64,000 nt of DNA from Nostocoides sp. Soil756 (GCF_001428065.1 NZ_LMSE01000003.1:153632-217631), one strand, 5' to 3'; numbered from the stretch's first letter, positions 25,554 through 35,488 are shown. Numbers and translations: made by a program. Notes: generated by a model not told the origin, from the sequence alone.

Positions 25554-26618
25554 CTACCCGCGCCCGGGCGTGTTTCCGGCCCCGCCGGGGGCCCCGGCGG
25601 CCGGGGCGGTGTCGGAGCGGATGTCGATGCGCCAGCCGGTGAGCTTGGCCGCCAGCCGGGCGTTCTGACCCTCGCGGCCGATGGCCAGCGAGAGCTGGTA
25701 GTCGGGCACGACGACCCGGGCCGAGCGGGCCGCGGCGTCGACGACCTCGACGGAGGTGACCCGGGCCGGTGACAGCGCCTGGGCGATGAAGGTGGCGGGG
25801 TCGCTGGAGTAGTCGACGATGTCGATCTTCTCGCCCTGGAGCTCGGCCATGACGGCGCGCACCCGCTGGCCCATGGGCCCGATGCACGAACCCTTGGCGT
25901 TCAGCCCGGGCACCGAGGAGTGGACCGCGAGCTTGGTGCGGTGGCCGGCCTCCCGGGCCAGTGCGGCGATCTCGACGCTGCCGTCGGCGATCTCGGGCAC
26001 CTCGAGCGCGAAGAGCTTGCGCACCAGGTTGGGGTGGGTGCGCGAGAGGCCGATCTGCGGGCCGCGGGGGCCGCGCTTGACCGACACCACGAAGGTGCGC
26101 AGCCGGGCACCGTGGGGGTAGGTCTCGCCGGGCACCTGCTCGGCCGCCGGCAGGATGCCCTCGACGGTGCCGAAGTCGACCAGGACGTGGCGCGGGTCGG
26201 CGCTCTGCTGCACGACCCCGGCCACGATGTCGCCCTCCCGGCCCTTGAAGTCGCCGAGGATGGCCTCGTCCTCGATGTCGCGCATCCGCTGCACGATGAC
26301 CTGGCGCGCGGTGGCGGCGGCGACCCGGCCGAAGCCCGTGGGGGTGTCGTCGAACTCGGGCCCGAGCTCGCGGCGCGGGCGCGCCGGCTCGCCCTGCTCG
26401 TCGACCTCACCCTCGGGCGCGGGGATCTCGTGCTCCTCGCGGGCCCAGATGACGACGTGGCCGGTCTTGCGGTCGAGCTCGGCGCGCGCGGCGCGGTAGT
26501 GCCCGTCGGTGCGCTGGTAGGCCAGCAGCAGGGCCTGCTCGATGGCGGGCACGATGATGTCCAGGGAGATGCCGCGCTCGCGCTCCAGGGCGCGCAGGGC
26601 GGCCAGGTCGATGTCCAC
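25554..26618 (-). CDS. nusA: Transcription termination/antitermination factor NusA
   Basis: A 354-residue RNA polymerase-associated factor. The N-terminal domain has the pattern of NusA ([20 protein letters not shown]); an S1 domain spans about residues 110-180 and two KH domains follow. [18 protein letters not shown] and [20 protein letters not shown] are the KH GxxG regions. It lacks the acidic C-terminal repeats of E. coli NusA, as usual outside Proteobacteria. GTG at 26618 is 1 bp after the rimP stop. Confidence 0.97.
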   Translation of the reverse strand: MDIDLAALRALERERGISLDIIVPAIEQALLLAYQRTDGHYRAARAELDRKTGHVVIWAREEHEIPAPEGEVDEQGEPARPRRELGPEFDDTPTGFGRVAAATARQVIVQRMRDIEDEAILGDFKGREGDIVAGVVQQSADPRHVLVDFGTVEGILPAAEQVPGETYPHGARLRTFVVSVKRGPRGPQIGLSRTHPNLVRKLFALEVPEIADGSVEIAALAREAGHRTKLAVHSSVPGLNAKGSCIGPMGQRVRAVMAELQGEKIDIVDYSSDPATFIAQALSPARVTSVEVVDAAARSARVVVPDYQLSLAIGREGQNARLAAKLTGWRIDIRSDTAPAAGAPGGAGNTPGRG

Positions 26619-26619
26619 G

Positions 26620-27138
26620 TCAGCTCTCCTTCGGGTCGTCGGGGCGGGAGAACTCGACCTGCACGACGGCGCGGTCGACCCCGCCCAGGGGGATGGTCTC
26701 GGTGCGCCCCGGGGTCTTCTTCACCGCGGGGACCTCGACGGTGAGGGTGCCGGGGCCGGCGGCGACGAGGCGCCCGGTGACCTCGCCACCGGTGTGGTGC
26801 ACGGTGACCAGTCGCCCGACGTTGCGCTGGAAGTGCCGCGGAAGGGTCAGCGGCCGGCCCACGCCGGGCGAGGAGACCTCGAGCGTGTAGGGCTGCTCGC
26901 CCAGCACGTCGGAGTCGTCGAGAGCCTCGCCCACGAGGCGGCTGGCGTCGGCCACCTCGTCGAGGGTGAGCGGCTCGGTGGGCTCGGTGACGGTGTCGGC
27001 CGCGTCGAGGTGGCGGTCGAGGAGGACCCGGACGACGCGGCGCTTGCCGGCAGGCGTCACGGCGACGTCCTCGAGGACGAACCCGGAGCCCGCGAGCGCC
27101 GACTCGAGGACGGGACGGACCTGCTCGGCGGTGGCCAT
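26620..27138 (-). CDS. rimP: Ribosome maturation factor RimP
   Basis: A 172-residue 30S assembly factor. The N-terminal domain includes [21 protein letters not shown] and the C-terminal Sm-like domain includes [23 protein letters not shown] at 27138 has GGGAGGAA upstream. A TAGAGT hexamer at 27202-27197 (minus strand) is a plausible promoter for the rimP-nusA-ylxR-infB operon. Confidence 0.96.
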   Translation of the reverse strand: MATAEQVRPVLESALAGSGFVLEDVAVTPAGKRRVVRVLLDRHLDAADTVTEPTEPLTLDEVADASRLVGEALDDSDVLGEQPYTLEVSSPGVGRPLTLPRHFQRNVGRLVTVHHTGGEVTGRLVAAGPGTLTVEVPAVKKTPGRTETIPLGGVDRAVVQVEFSRPDDPKES

Positions 27139-27243
27139 GACGACGGTTCCTCCCTGTGCAGTTCTCGTTCCCCGGCAGCGGTCCGGGGTCCACCACTCTA
27201 GGCCACCGCGAACGGGCCGGCGCACCGTGGGAGGATGCCCCGC

Positions 27244-28206
27244 ATGCGCCCGGACGACCGCCCGCAGCCCGGGCGCCGAGCCCTCCTGGCCGCGGTCCTC
27301 GGCATCGGCGGCGTGGGGCTGGCGGGATGCGGCATCCGGCTCGAGGACGACGCGTCCCGCGTGCCCCTGGTGCCGGCCCGCACCCCGGTACCGGCCGAGG
27401 ACCTGCTGGTGGCGCTCACCGTCGACTCGCTCCGCCTGGCCACGCTGGCGGGTGCGGTCGCCGCGCCGCTCGGACCGGCGCTGGCCACCATCCACCGCCG
27501 CCAGCACACGGTCCTGCGCACGACCCTGCTGCGGGGCGGGGTGCCGGCGACCACCCTGGACGCCGCCTCGGCCGCGGACCCCTCCTCCCCGGCCACGCCC
27601 TCCCCCACGCCGTCGCCCACGGTGACCGGAACACCGGAACCCTCGCTGGTGCTGGCCCGCGCCGAGGCCGCCGCAGCGGCCGGCGCCGGGCGCTTCGCCG
27701 GGGTCGACGAGTCCCTGCTCGCCCCGGTGGCAGCACTGCACGCCCAGCGCTTCGCCGCCGCCACGCTGCTCACCGGGCGGGCCCCCACGGTCCCCACCGC
27801 CCGGCCCGACGGCGACGCCGCGGCCGACCTGGCCGCCGCGACCAGTGCGGCGACCTACCTGGTCGAGGTGGCCGCCGCGCGCTCGTCGGGTGCGGCGCGC
27901 GAGCGGGCCGTCACCACCCTCACCGCGCTGCGCGCACTGCATGCCGACCAGGTGGCCGGCAACGACCACCCGCGCGACGTGCTCGGCGTGCCGCTGCCGT
28001 TCCCGGTGCGCTCCCCCGCCGACGCGTCGCGGCTCGTGACGACCGCCGTCACCGACCTGCGTACCACCACCGGCGCGGCGCTGCCGGGCCTCACCGGCAC
28101 CCAGCGGGCCGCCGGCCTCGCCGCCGCGACCCGGTGGCTCGGCACGGTCGAGGTCGAGGCCCACCGGTGGGGCGTACCGCTGGCGCCCTTCCCGGGCCTG
28201 ACGTGA
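27244..28206 (+). CDS. DUF4439 ferritin-like lipoprotein
   Basis: A 320-residue exported protein. Residues 11-12 are a twin-arginine pair ([21 protein letters not shown]) and the lipobox LAGC ends at Cys29, so a lipidated, possibly Tat-exported, protein is likely. A low-complexity [15 protein letters not shown] linker lies near residue 120. The helical C-terminal half (about residue 180 on, [13 protein letters not shown]) resembles ferritin-like DUF4439 domains; whether it binds metal is unknown. ATG at 27244 is chosen because GGGAGG precedes it at 9-nt spacing. It is divergent from rimP and coupled to the next gene. Confidence 0.78.
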   Translation: MRPDDRPQPGRRALLAAVLGIGGVGLAGCGIRLEDDASRVPLVPARTPVPAEDLLVALTVDSLRLATLAGAVAAPLGPALATIHRRQHTVLRTTLLRGGVPATTLDAASAADPSSPATPSPTPSPTVTGTPEPSLVLARAEAAAAAGAGRFAGVDESLLAPVAALHAQRFAAATLLTGRAPTVPTARPDGDAAADLAAATSAATYLVEVAAARSSGAARERAVTTLTALRALHADQVAGNDHPRDVLGVPLPFPVRSPADASRLVTTAVTDLRTTTGAALPGLTGTQRAAGLAAATRWLGTVEVEAHRWGVPLAPFPGLT

Positions 28207-29096
28207 GCGTGGAGCTGCCGCCCGACTGGGCCGCCCGCGTCTCCCGCTACCCCGCGGACGGCGGCCCCACGGGGGCGGACTGGCTGCGCACCGTCCCGCG
28301 CCTGGTCGACGAGGCCCTGGCGCGCTGGGGTCTGCTGGTGGACGGGTCGCCGCGCACCGGCTGGACCGCCCTCGTGGTGCCGGTGCGCCGAGCGGGGCAG
28401 CACTTCGCCCTCAAGGTGGTGTGGCCGCATCCGGAAGCCGCCCATGAGGCCCTCGCGCTGCGCACCTGGGACGGACGCGGCGCCGTGCGGCTGGTCGCGG
28501 CGCTGCCGTCCGACGGGCTGCTGCTGCTCGAGCGGCTCGAGGCGGAGGACCTGACCGAGGTGTGGGCCGACGAGGCGTGCGAGGTCGTGGGAGGCCTGCT
28601 GGCCGGGCTGCACGTGCCCGCTCCCCCGCCGGTGCCCCGCATCGGGCCGTACCTGGAGCCCCACCTCGAGCGGATGCCGCAGCGTGCCGGGGTGCCCCGG
28701 CGGGTGACCACCCGCACCCTGGGCCTGGCCCGCGAGCTGTTGTCCGGCGACGTGCCCGAGCTGCTGCTGCACACCGACCTGCACTACGAGAACGTGCTGC
28801 GCGCCCCCGACGGCGGCTGGCGCGCCATCGACCCCAAGCCCCTGGCCGGGCCGCCGGCGTTCGACCTGCTGCCGCTGGTGACGAACCGGGTCGACGAGAT
28901 GGGCACCGGCGCGTCGTTCCGCTGGTCGGTGCGCCACCGGATCACCCTGGCCGCGGAGGCCGCCGGCATCGACCTCGACGAGGCGATGGCCTGGTCACTG
29001 CTACGGGCGGGCATCGAGGTCAGCTGGGCGGTGGGCCTCGACGAGCCCGGGCAGCTGACCACCGCCGTGGCCCTGACCAAGGCCCTCGACGGCTGA
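28203..29096 (+). CDS. Aminoglycoside phosphotransferase (APH)-like kinase
   Basis: A 297-residue protein of the APH/choline-kinase fold. The catalytic-loop motif is LLLHTDLHYENVLRAPDGG (HxDxxxxN), followed by the metal-binding AIDPKPLAGPPAFDLLPL (DPK in place of DFE). HFALKVVWP carries the ATP-contacting lysine. IDPKPLAG and the late DLLPLVTNR resemble the streptomycin 6-phosphotransferase / hydroxyurea phosphotransferase subgroup. The substrate cannot be told from sequence; resistance should not be assumed. GTG at 28203 overlaps the lipoprotein stop. Confidence 0.8.
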   Translation: MSVELPPDWAARVSRYPADGGPTGADWLRTVPRLVDEALARWGLLVDGSPRTGWTALVVPVRRAGQHFALKVVWPHPEAAHEALALRTWDGRGAVRLVAALPSDGLLLLERLEAEDLTEVWADEACEVVGGLLAGLHVPAPPPVPRIGPYLEPHLERMPQRAGVPRRVTTRTLGLARELLSGDVPELLLHTDLHYENVLRAPDGGWRAIDPKPLAGPPAFDLLPLVTNRVDEMGTGASFRWSVRHRITLAAEAAGIDLDEAMAWSLLRAGIEVSWAVGLDEPGQLTTAVALTKALDG

Positions 29097-29214
29097 CCCG
29101 CCGGCCGGACCCCTTCAGGCCGCTTCCGTCGTCGCGCCGTGGGCCGGGTGTCCCCGTCTCGTGTTTGACTCGCGAAGAGATGCATCACCCGCGCGTCGTC
29201 AGGAGTCATGGGAC

Positions 29215-31215
29215 ATGGGCAACCGCCTCGCCACCGCGACCAGCCCCTACCTGCTGCAGCACGCCGACAACCCCGTCGACTGGTGGGAGTGGGGCGAGGA
29301 GGCGTTCACCGAGGCCGCCCGGCGCGACGTGCCGGTGTTCCTCTCGGTGGGGTACGCCGCGTGCCACTGGTGCCACGTGATGGCCCACGAGTGCTTCGAG
29401 GACGAGGAGGTGGCGCGGGTACTGGCGGGCGGCTTCGTGGCCGTCAAGGTCGACCGCGAGGAGCGCCCCGACGTCGACGCCGTCTACATGGCCGCGACCA
29501 CGGCCCTGACCGGGCACGGCGGCTGGCCGATGACCTGCCTGCTCACCCCGGCGGGCGACCCCTTCTTCGCCGGCACCTACCTGCCCAAGCCCCAGCTCCT
29601 GGCGCTGCTCGACAACGCCGCGCGGGTCTGGCGCGAGCAGCGCGAGCAGGTCGTGGCCTCGGGCAGCCACGTGGCCCAGCGGCTGCGCGAGGTCACCGGC
29701 CCCCCGGCGCCGGTGGCGGTCGGCCCCGAGGTGCTGGCCGACGCCGTGGTGCGCCTGCGCGGCCAGTACGACGACGCCCGCGGGGGCTTCGGCGGCGCCC
29801 CCAAGTTCCCGCCGTCGATGGTCCTGGAGTTCTTGCTGCGCCACCACGCGCGCACCGGCTCCGCCGATGCGCTGGCGATGGTGCGCGGTACCTGCGAGGC
29901 CATGGCCCGGGGCGGGATGTACGACCAGCTGGGCGGCGGGTTCGCGCGCTACGCCGTGGACGCCGGGTGGGTGGTGCCGCACTTCGAGAAGATGCTCTAC
30001 GACAACGCCCTCCTGCTGCGGGTCTACGCCCACCTGTGGCGCTGCACCGGCGACCCGCTGGCCCTGCGGGTGGTCCAGGAGACCGTCGACTTCCTGCTGC
30101 GTGACCTGCTGACCCCCGAGGGCGCCTTCGCCTCGGCCCTGGACGCCGACACGGTCGTCGAGGGCCACTCCCACGAGGGGCTGTCCTACGCCTGGACGCC
30201 GGCACAGCTGACCGAGGTGCTGGGGGCCGACGACGGCCGGCGGGCGGCCACCCTGCTCGAGGTGACCCCGGGCGGCACCTTCGAGGGCGGCGCCTCCACC
30301 CTGCAGCTGCGCGCCGACCCGGAGGACGCCACGTGGTGGGCGGACGCCCGCGACCGGCTGCTGGCGGCCCGGGGCCAGCGCCCCCAGCCGGCCCGTGACG
30401 ACAAGGTGGTCACCGCGTGGAACGGGCTGGCGATGGCCGCCCTGGCCGACGCAGGCGCCCTGCTGGGCCGCCGGGACCTCGTCGCCGCCGCCGCCCGGGC
30501 CGGCGAGTACGTGCTCGCCACGCACCTCGTCGAGGGCGCGCTGCACCGCACGTCACGGGCGGGCACGGTGTCGCAGGCGCCCGGGGTGCTCGACGACCAC
30601 GCCGACCTGGCCGAGGGCCTGCTGGCCCTGCACCAGGCCACCGGCGAGGCCCGGTGGTTCGCCGCGGCCACCGGGCTGCTCGACCGGGCGCTGGAACGCT
30701 TCGTCGACGACGACGGGACCGTGCACGACACCGCACACGACGCCCCCGCACTGTTCAGCCGGCCCGCGAGCCGCAGCGACAACGCCGAGCCCGCCGGGGC
30801 CTCGGCGTTGGCCCAGGCGCTGCTCACCTCGGCCGCGCTGGGTGGACCCACCCGCCACCGGGCGGCGGCCGAGCAGGCGCTCGCCGCGTGTGGCTCGGTG
30901 GCCGCCGGCGAGCCGCGGTTCGCCGGCTGGGCACTGGCGGCCGCCGAGGCGCTGGCCGCGGGCCCGCTGCAGGTGGCCGTGGTCGGTGACGGGGCGGCTG
31001 CGGAGGAGCTGCTCGCGGCCGTCCGCGGCTCGGGTTCGCCGGGGCTGGTGCACGTGGCCGGCGCGCCGGACGCTCCCGGCATCCCCCTGCTGGCATCCCG
31101 CCCGCTCGTCGACGGTCGGCCCGCGGCCTACGTGTGCCGGGGCTTCGTGTGCGACCGGCCGGTCACGGACCCGGCGGCGCTCCGGGTGGCCCTGGCGGAC
31201 GCGGCCCGGACCTGA
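29215..31215 (+). CDS. Thioredoxin domain-containing protein YyaL/Spata20 family
   Basis: A 666-residue protein. The N-terminal thioredoxin-like domain begins MGNRLATATSPYLLQHADNP and contains CHWC (Cys50-Cys53) in SVGYAACHWCHVMAHECF. The remainder is a six-hairpin glycosidase-like (alpha/alpha)6 barrel with FGGAPKFPPSMVLEFLL and GGMYDQLGGGFARYAVD. The family is widespread but its function is unsettled. ATG at 29215 has AGGAG 9 nt upstream. Confidence 0.9.
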   Translation: MGNRLATATSPYLLQHADNPVDWWEWGEEAFTEAARRDVPVFLSVGYAACHWCHVMAHECFEDEEVARVLAGGFVAVKVDREERPDVDAVYMAATTALTGHGGWPMTCLLTPAGDPFFAGTYLPKPQLLALLDNAARVWREQREQVVASGSHVAQRLREVTGPPAPVAVGPEVLADAVVRLRGQYDDARGGFGGAPKFPPSMVLEFLLRHHARTGSADALAMVRGTCEAMARGGMYDQLGGGFARYAVDAGWVVPHFEKMLYDNALLLRVYAHLWRCTGDPLALRVVQETVDFLLRDLLTPEGAFASALDADTVVEGHSHEGLSYAWTPAQLTEVLGADDGRRAATLLEVTPGGTFEGGASTLQLRADPEDATWWADARDRLLAARGQRPQPARDDKVVTAWNGLAMAALADAGALLGRRDLVAAAARAGEYVLATHLVEGALHRTSRAGTVSQAPGVLDDHADLAEGLLALHQATGEARWFAAATGLLDRALERFVDDDGTVHDTAHDAPALFSRPASRSDNAEPAGASALAQALLTSAALGGPTRHRAAAEQALAACGSVAAGEPRFAGWALAAAEALAAGPLQVAVVGDGAAAEELLAAVRGSGSPGLVHVAGAPDAPGIPLLASRPLVDGRPAAYVCRGFVCDRPVTDPAALRVALADAART

Positions 31216-31684
31216 CCCGGGTCGAGGGGTCCCGCGGACGCCGGGAGGCACAGAGGGAGAGGCAACCGGACGTCGTAACACCCGGCCGCCGCCGTCCCGG
31301 CGTCCGCCGACCCTCGCCCCCGGTCCCGGAGGACGGAGCGGGGCCGAGCGGGCAGGGTGCGAACACCCTCCCGCTGGGTCAAGAGGCCGGGTGCGAGCAG
31401 GCGCGCATCGGCCGGTGGTGGGATGCGATGGGGCCGGGATCACGCGGGCGGGTCACGCCCGGAGCGGAGGTCGAGGTCGTCGGGTGCCGCTCGCTGACCC
31501 CGGTGAGGGGGCGGGCGCCCGAAGGAGCCAGACGAGCGCGGGGTCCCCGCGGCCGCCTGCTGCCAGTTCTCGACGACATGACCCAGCCTGTTGCTCGCGC
31601 CGGGATCCCCTGCTGAACCACGGCTGAACGCAGCGAGGCTAGCAGCGCGGGCACCCCGGTGGACAGAGGTACGGGCCGCTCGCG
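31216..31684. other. Convergent intergenic region, 469 bp, no supported gene
   Basis: This lies between the YyaL-family stop and the phzF-like stop. The open readings on either strand have irregular third-position bases and no start signals, so I do not call a gene. It holds a strong hairpin (31348-31374), a CGGGCG/CGCCCG inverted repeat (31445-31461) and the perfect palindrome CGCGGGGTCCCCGCG (31537-31551). A small RNA or decayed gene is possible but not shown. Confidence 0.5.
31348..31374. terminator. Bidirectional hairpin terminator in the convergent gap
   Basis: GCGGG, a bulged C, AGGGTG, a CGAA tetraloop, CACCCT and CCCGC form an 11-bp stem. It lies 132 bp past the YyaL-family stop and could terminate transcription from either side. 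Confidence 0.6.
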
Positions 31685-32527
31685 TCAGAAGCCGAGGCTC
31701 CCGGTGGCCAGCGTCCGGGTCGCGCCGCCGACGAGAACGGCCCCGGAGGGCTCCGCCGTGACCTCGATACGGCCCGCGCGGCCGATCGCCCCGCCCTGGG
31801 CGGCGAGGTAGTGGGGCGGCATCAGCCCGGCCGGGACCAGCCACTGCGCCAGGCCCGCGTTGAGGCTGCCGGTGACCGGGTCCTCGGACGCGTCGCGGCC
31901 GTCGGCGTAGAACGCGCGGACCTCGAGCCCGCAGCCGTCGGGGTGCGCGCCCCGGGGCCAACGGGCGGCCATCCCGACCTTCAGACCGTCGAGGCGGCCG
32001 AGGTCGACCCGGCGCGCCAGGAGCGCCGCAGGGTCCTCGAGCAGGACGCCGACCCAGCCGGGGCCGTTGTCGACCCACGCCATCTCGAGCACCTCCCCGG
32101 CGTCGAGGCCGAGCGCGGCCATCACGCGGTCCCGGTCCGCCGGCTGGACCGGGCCCGAACGCACCAGTGGCGGCGCCTCGAACGCCAGCAGCGGCCCGCG
32201 GCGCACCCGGACCGGGCCCGCGGCGCACTCCTGCACGACGACGCCGGGCTCGCGAGGCACGCCGCCGGCCTCCAGCCAGGCGTGCGCCGACCCGAGGGTC
32301 GGGTGACCGGCGAACGGCAGCTCGCCACCGGTGGTCCAGATGCGCACCCGGTAGTCGGCATCCGGGCGCGTCGGAGCGCACAGGAAGCTCGTCTCCGACA
32401 GGTTGGTCCACCGGGCGATGGCCGCCATGTCGGCGTCGGTCAGCCCGTCGGCGTCGTGGACCACCGCCAGGGCGTTGCCGAGGAACGGGACCCTCGAGAA
32501 GACGTCGACCATCCGGAAGTCACGCAT
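31685..32527 (-). CDS. PhzF family isomerase/epimerase
   Basis: A 280-residue diaminopimelate-epimerase-fold protein. Conserved pieces are MVDVFSRVPFLGNALAVV, the catalytic Glu45 in TNLSETSFL, GGELPFAGHPTLGSAHAWL and DASEDPVTGSLNAGLAQWL. No phenazine genes are nearby, so it is an orphan PhzF-like protein of unknown substrate. ATG at 32527 is 6 nt after TTGAAT (minus strand), a possible leaderless promoter. It is separate from the upstream flavin-transfer operon. Confidence 0.88.
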   Translation of the reverse strand: MRDFRMVDVFSRVPFLGNALAVVHDADGLTDADMAAIARWTNLSETSFLCAPTRPDADYRVRIWTTGGELPFAGHPTLGSAHAWLEAGGVPREPGVVVQECAAGPVRVRRGPLLAFEAPPLVRSGPVQPADRDRVMAALGLDAGEVLEMAWVDNGPGWVGVLLEDPAALLARRVDLGRLDGLKVGMAARWPRGAHPDGCGLEVRAFYADGRDASEDPVTGSLNAGLAQWLVPAGLMPPHYLAAQGGAIGRAGRIEVTAEPSGAVLVGGATRTLATGSLGF

Positions 32528-32553
32528 GACCCCATTCAACCGGCCGGGGCCCG

Positions 32554-33333
32554 TCAGAGGGCGTGCAGGCGGTACTCGGGGTCGCGCTCGGCGAGCAGCC
32601 CGGCCGCCCGCTCGGGGTCGACGAAGGCCGCGGTGGCCCACACGTCGGCCCAGAGCAGGTCGGGTCCGACCACGCTGGCCGAGCCCGGCCGGGTCACCGG
32701 GGTGCCGCGCCGGGGGTCCAGCACGTGCCCGCCGCGCTGGGCCGCACCCGACGTCGCCACGGCGCCGCGACGCAGCGACACCACCTGCGCCACCGTTCCC
32801 GGTCGGCGTGGGTCCTCGAGGCCGATGCGCCACACCGGAGCGGCGGCCCCCGGGCCGGGACCGGCACCGACGACGACATCGCCACCGGCGCCGATGCTGT
32901 AGGCGATCTCGGGGACGACGTCGAGGTGAGCGGCCGCCCCGGCCACCGCCCAGCCCTTCACCAGGCCGGTCGGGTCGAACACGGTGCGCTCGCCCCGCCG
33001 GGCGCGCCACGCGGCGAACAGCCCGTCGGTGCGTTCCTCGGCCTCGAGGCACAGCTCGGTCACGTCGGCGACCCAGGCGTGCACCTCGTCGACCTCACCG
33101 TGCTGCAGGCGCAGCAGGTCACTGTCGCTCCGCCACGTCGACAGCACCCGGTCGACGCGGCGCAGGTGCGCGAACACCCGCTGCACCCCGGCCTCGATGT
33201 CGGGGCGGGTGGGCTCGACGGCGCGGACGTGGACGCTGACGGCCGTCCCCATCACGTGCTCGACCCAGGCTCGCCGAGCCAGCACCGGCGGGGTGGGAGC
33301 GGCCGGCGTCACGGGGATCTCGGCGGTGATCAC
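32554..33333 (-). CDS. apbE: FAD:protein FMN transferase (ApbE)
   Basis: A 259-residue flavin transferase that attaches FMN through a phosphoester bond to Thr/Ser of target proteins, using FAD and Mg2+. HVMGTAVSVHV, DPTGLVKGWAVA, YSIGAGGDVVVG and the late WADVWATAAFV match the ApbE fold. The GTG start overlaps the stop of the FMN-binding protein gene (GTGA), which tightly couples enzyme and substrate. No signal peptide or lipobox is evident, so it may act in the cytoplasm or depend on another export route. Confidence 0.92.
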   Translation of the reverse strand: MITAEIPVTPAAPTPPVLARRAWVEHVMGTAVSVHVRAVEPTRPDIEAGVQRVFAHLRRVDRVLSTWRSDSDLLRLQHGEVDEVHAWVADVTELCLEAEERTDGLFAAWRARRGERTVFDPTGLVKGWAVAGAAAHLDVVPEIAYSIGAGGDVVVGAGPGPGAAAPVWRIGLEDPRRPGTVAQVVSLRRGAVATSGAAQRGGHVLDPRRGTPVTRPGSASVVGPDLLWADVWATAAFVDPERAAGLLAERDPEYRLHAL

Positions 33334-33914
33334 AGGTGCGCCTGGTCCAGCGCCGACTGCAGCGACTGCACATAGCCCTCGGAGGTGAACGTGGCGCCCG
33401 AGACCATGTCGATGCCCGCGCTCTGGGCGTCGACGACCTCGCCGTTGAGGACCGGCACGGCGTAGGAGTTGATCGCCTGGTCCTGGGGGCCGCTCCACGG
33501 CACCTGGGTCACGACGGACCGGGTGACCTTGCCGCCCGCGACGGTGATCGCGACCTGCACGGGGCCGTACGGGGTGTCGACGGCGTCGCCGGTGTAGGTC
33601 TTGGCCGCGGTGGCCGCGCCGGAAAGTCCGGACGATCCGGATGCCCCCGACGAGCCGGACGACCCCGACGAGCCGGACGAGGTGCTCGGCGTGGTGCCGG
33701 GCGTCGCGGCTGACCCCGTGCCTGGGGTGTCCGATGGGGGGGTGCTCGGCGTCGAGGTCGAGCCGACGCCGGCCCCGCCCGGCGCGGTGCCGTTGGCCGC
33801 GGTGCTCGCCGCGGCGGCGAGCGCCGTCCCGCCCCCGCCGGTCGAGGTGTGATAGCTGAACAGCAGGACCAGCGCCGAGACCGTGCTCAGCACCCAGGTG
33901 GTGATCCGTCGCAT
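33330..33914 (-). CDS. FMN-binding domain protein, ApbE substrate
   Basis: A 194-residue exported or membrane-anchored protein. One hydrophobic segment (about residues 6-20) is followed by a Thr/Pro/Ser/Gly linker with repeated SSG units (80-96), then an FMN_bind domain (residues 107-194). The flavinylation motif DMVSGATFTSEG places the likely FMN-accepting threonine at residue 175. AITVAGGKVTRSVVTQVPW is typical of the family. It lies between the ferric-reductase-like and ApbE genes and overlaps apbE. Confidence 0.9.
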   Translation of the reverse strand: MRRITTWVLSTVSALVLLFSYHTSTGGGGTALAAAASTAANGTAPGGAGVGSTSTPSTPPSDTPGTGSAATPGTTPSTSSGSSGSSGSSGASGSSGLSGAATAAKTYTGDAVDTPYGPVQVAITVAGGKVTRSVVTQVPWSGPQDQAINSYAVPVLNGEVVDAQSAGIDMVSGATFTSEGYVQSLQSALDQAHL

Positions 33915-33940
33915 GGGCTTGTCTCCGGGGGGTGGGGTGG

Positions 33941-35365
33941 TCAGTAGGCGAAGCGCTCGAGGTGGACCGCGTCGCGGGCCGCCCCCGCCTCGAGGGCGGC
34001 GGCGCGCACGGCATCCATCCAGGCGTCGTTGCCGCAGACGTAGACATCGTGCTCGGCCAGGTCGGGGACGATCTCGCGCAGCGCCCGGGCGTCGCTCAGG
34101 TGCGAGGCCTGCCGCGGCAGCCAGCTGGCCCGGCCCGGGATGCGGCGCCCCTCGACCTGCACGTAGCGGGCACCGCGGGCGGCGGCCAGGGCCTCCAGCT
34201 CGTCGGCCAGCACGGCCTCGGCCTGCGAGCGCACCCGGTGCACCACGGTCACGTCGCCGGGAGCCTGCGGCAGCTCCTCGAGCAGCGCGCGCAGCGGCGT
34301 GATGCCGATGCCGGAGCCCATCAGGAGGACCTTGCGGTGGGCGCGGACCCCGCCGTGGAGGCGGCCGTAGGGGCCTTCCAGCAGCACCCGGGTGCCGGGA
34401 CGCAGCGCGGCCAGGCGGGCCGAGCCGTCGCCGACGTGCGCCGCGGTGAGGCGCAGGGTGCGTCCGTCCGGGGCGGCCGAGAGCGAGTAGGGGTTGGCGC
34501 GGCTCCAGCCAGGGCCGTCGAGGAAGCGCCACTGGAAGAACTGGCCGGCCCGGGCCGGAAGGGCGCCCACCCCGTCGCCGCCCACGGTCACGGTGGTGAC
34601 GCCGGGTGCCTCCTCGCGCACGTCGAGGACGCGGATGGGTGAGCGCAGCGAACGCCACACGGGCACGCCGACGCGGAAGACCAGCACCGTCGCGGCGGTG
34701 ACGGCCCACAGCCCCCACCAGAAGAGGGCGGCCGCGGTGGAGTCGAGGAACTGCGCGCCGGTCCACAGCTGGTGCGGCAGGACCAGGCCGGCGCCGACGT
34801 AGCCGTAGAGGTGGATGAGGTGCCAGGACTCGTGCCGGAGCCGGCGGCGGGCCCGGCGGACGGAGGTGACGACCACCATCACCAGGGCCGCGGTGCCGGC
34901 GAACGCGAGCAGCATCCCGGGGTAGTTGACGACGAAGTCCCAGATGGTGCCCCAGATGCCGAGCGCGCTCGAGGCGGCGTAGCCCACGGTGATGAGGACG
35001 ATGTGCGCCATCAGGAGCGTGAACGAGGTGAAGCCGACCAGACGGTGCACCCGGGCCAGCTCGTCCTGCCCCCAGGCCTGCTCGACCCACGGCACCCGCG
35101 CCATCAGGATCACCTGGATCAGCAGCAGGGCCGAGGCGACCAGCCCGGTGACGCGCCCGGTCGAGGTGAAGAAGCCACCCCAGGTCGCGAGGGCCTGCAC
35201 GCCTCCCCCGGCCACCCACAGCGCGACGACCCCGAGGAGGACTGCCCAGCCGGCCGCGGCGGTGGCGTCGCGCCACCAGCGCGGCACGGGCGCGAGCCGG
35301 GCCCGGCGACGCCGTGGAGAGGTGGCGGTGGTGGATGCCTGGGCCCGCACCGTGCTCGTGGTCAT
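33941..35365 (-). CDS. Ferric-reductase-like transmembrane flavocytochrome with FAD/NAD domain
   Basis: A 474-residue protein. About six hydrophobic segments (residues 35-240) carry candidate heme ligands in [18 protein letters not shown] and [13 protein letters not shown]. The cytoplasmic ferredoxin-NADP-reductase-like half has the FAD motif [11 protein letters not shown], the dinucleotide motif [17 protein letters not shown] and a terminal [10 protein letters not shown]. It can pass electrons from NAD(P)H across the membrane, probably to the FMN-binding protein encoded next. ATG at 35365 is preferred; the longer frame runs antisense into amylosucrase. Confidence 0.9.
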   Translation of the reverse strand: MTTSTVRAQASTTATSPRRRRARLAPVPRWWRDATAAAGWAVLLGVVALWVAGGGVQALATWGGFFTSTGRVTGLVASALLLIQVILMARVPWVEQAWGQDELARVHRLVGFTSFTLLMAHIVLITVGYAASSALGIWGTIWDFVVNYPGMLLAFAGTAALVMVVVTSVRRARRRLRHESWHLIHLYGYVGAGLVLPHQLWTGAQFLDSTAAALFWWGLWAVTAATVLVFRVGVPVWRSLRSPIRVLDVREEAPGVTTVTVGGDGVGALPARAGQFFQWRFLDGPGWSRANPYSLSAAPDGRTLRLTAAHVGDGSARLAALRPGTRVLLEGPYGRLHGGVRAHRKVLLMGSGIGITPLRALLEELPQAPGDVTVVHRVRSQAEAVLADELEALAAARGARYVQVEGRRIPGRASWLPRQASHLSDARALREIVPDLAEHDVYVCGNDAWMDAVRAAALEAGAARDAVHLERFAY

Positions 35366-35453
35366 GAGGGCAACTGTTCTCGCGTTCCCTATGCGCCGGC
35401 TGTGAACGGGTTCGGTGCGCACCGTGAGCCGGCGGGGCAGCCGGCGGACATGG

Positions 35454-35482
35454 TGGAAACGCTTGCGCAGTTCCGTCAGAAT
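35454..35482 (+). promoter_or_regulatory. LacI-type operator and leaderless -10 before amylosucrase
   Basis: TGGAAACGCTTGCG (35454-35467) matches the cre/LacI-family consensus TGNAANCGNTTNCA at every specified position but the last. CAGAAT (35477-35482) lies 6 nt before the GTG at 35489. The operator would cover the -35 area, which suggests repression by a sugar-responsive LacI-family regulator. No such regulator gene is in the window. Confidence 0.6.
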
Positions 35483-35488
35483 GCCGCC

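Noticed and set aside
28203-29096. Aminoglycoside resistance determinant
   Set aside because: Only the general APH fold is supported. No mobile context or substrate-specific residues could be recognised.
31379-31654. 91-codon minus-strand open frame in the convergent gap
   Set aside because: Third-position bases are irregular, it has no ribosome-binding site or promoter, and it resembles no known family.
33580-33740. Tandem repeat in the FMN-binding protein gene
   Set aside because: It encodes an in-frame Ser/Gly/Thr/Pro linker, common in exported actinobacterial proteins, and is not an independent element.
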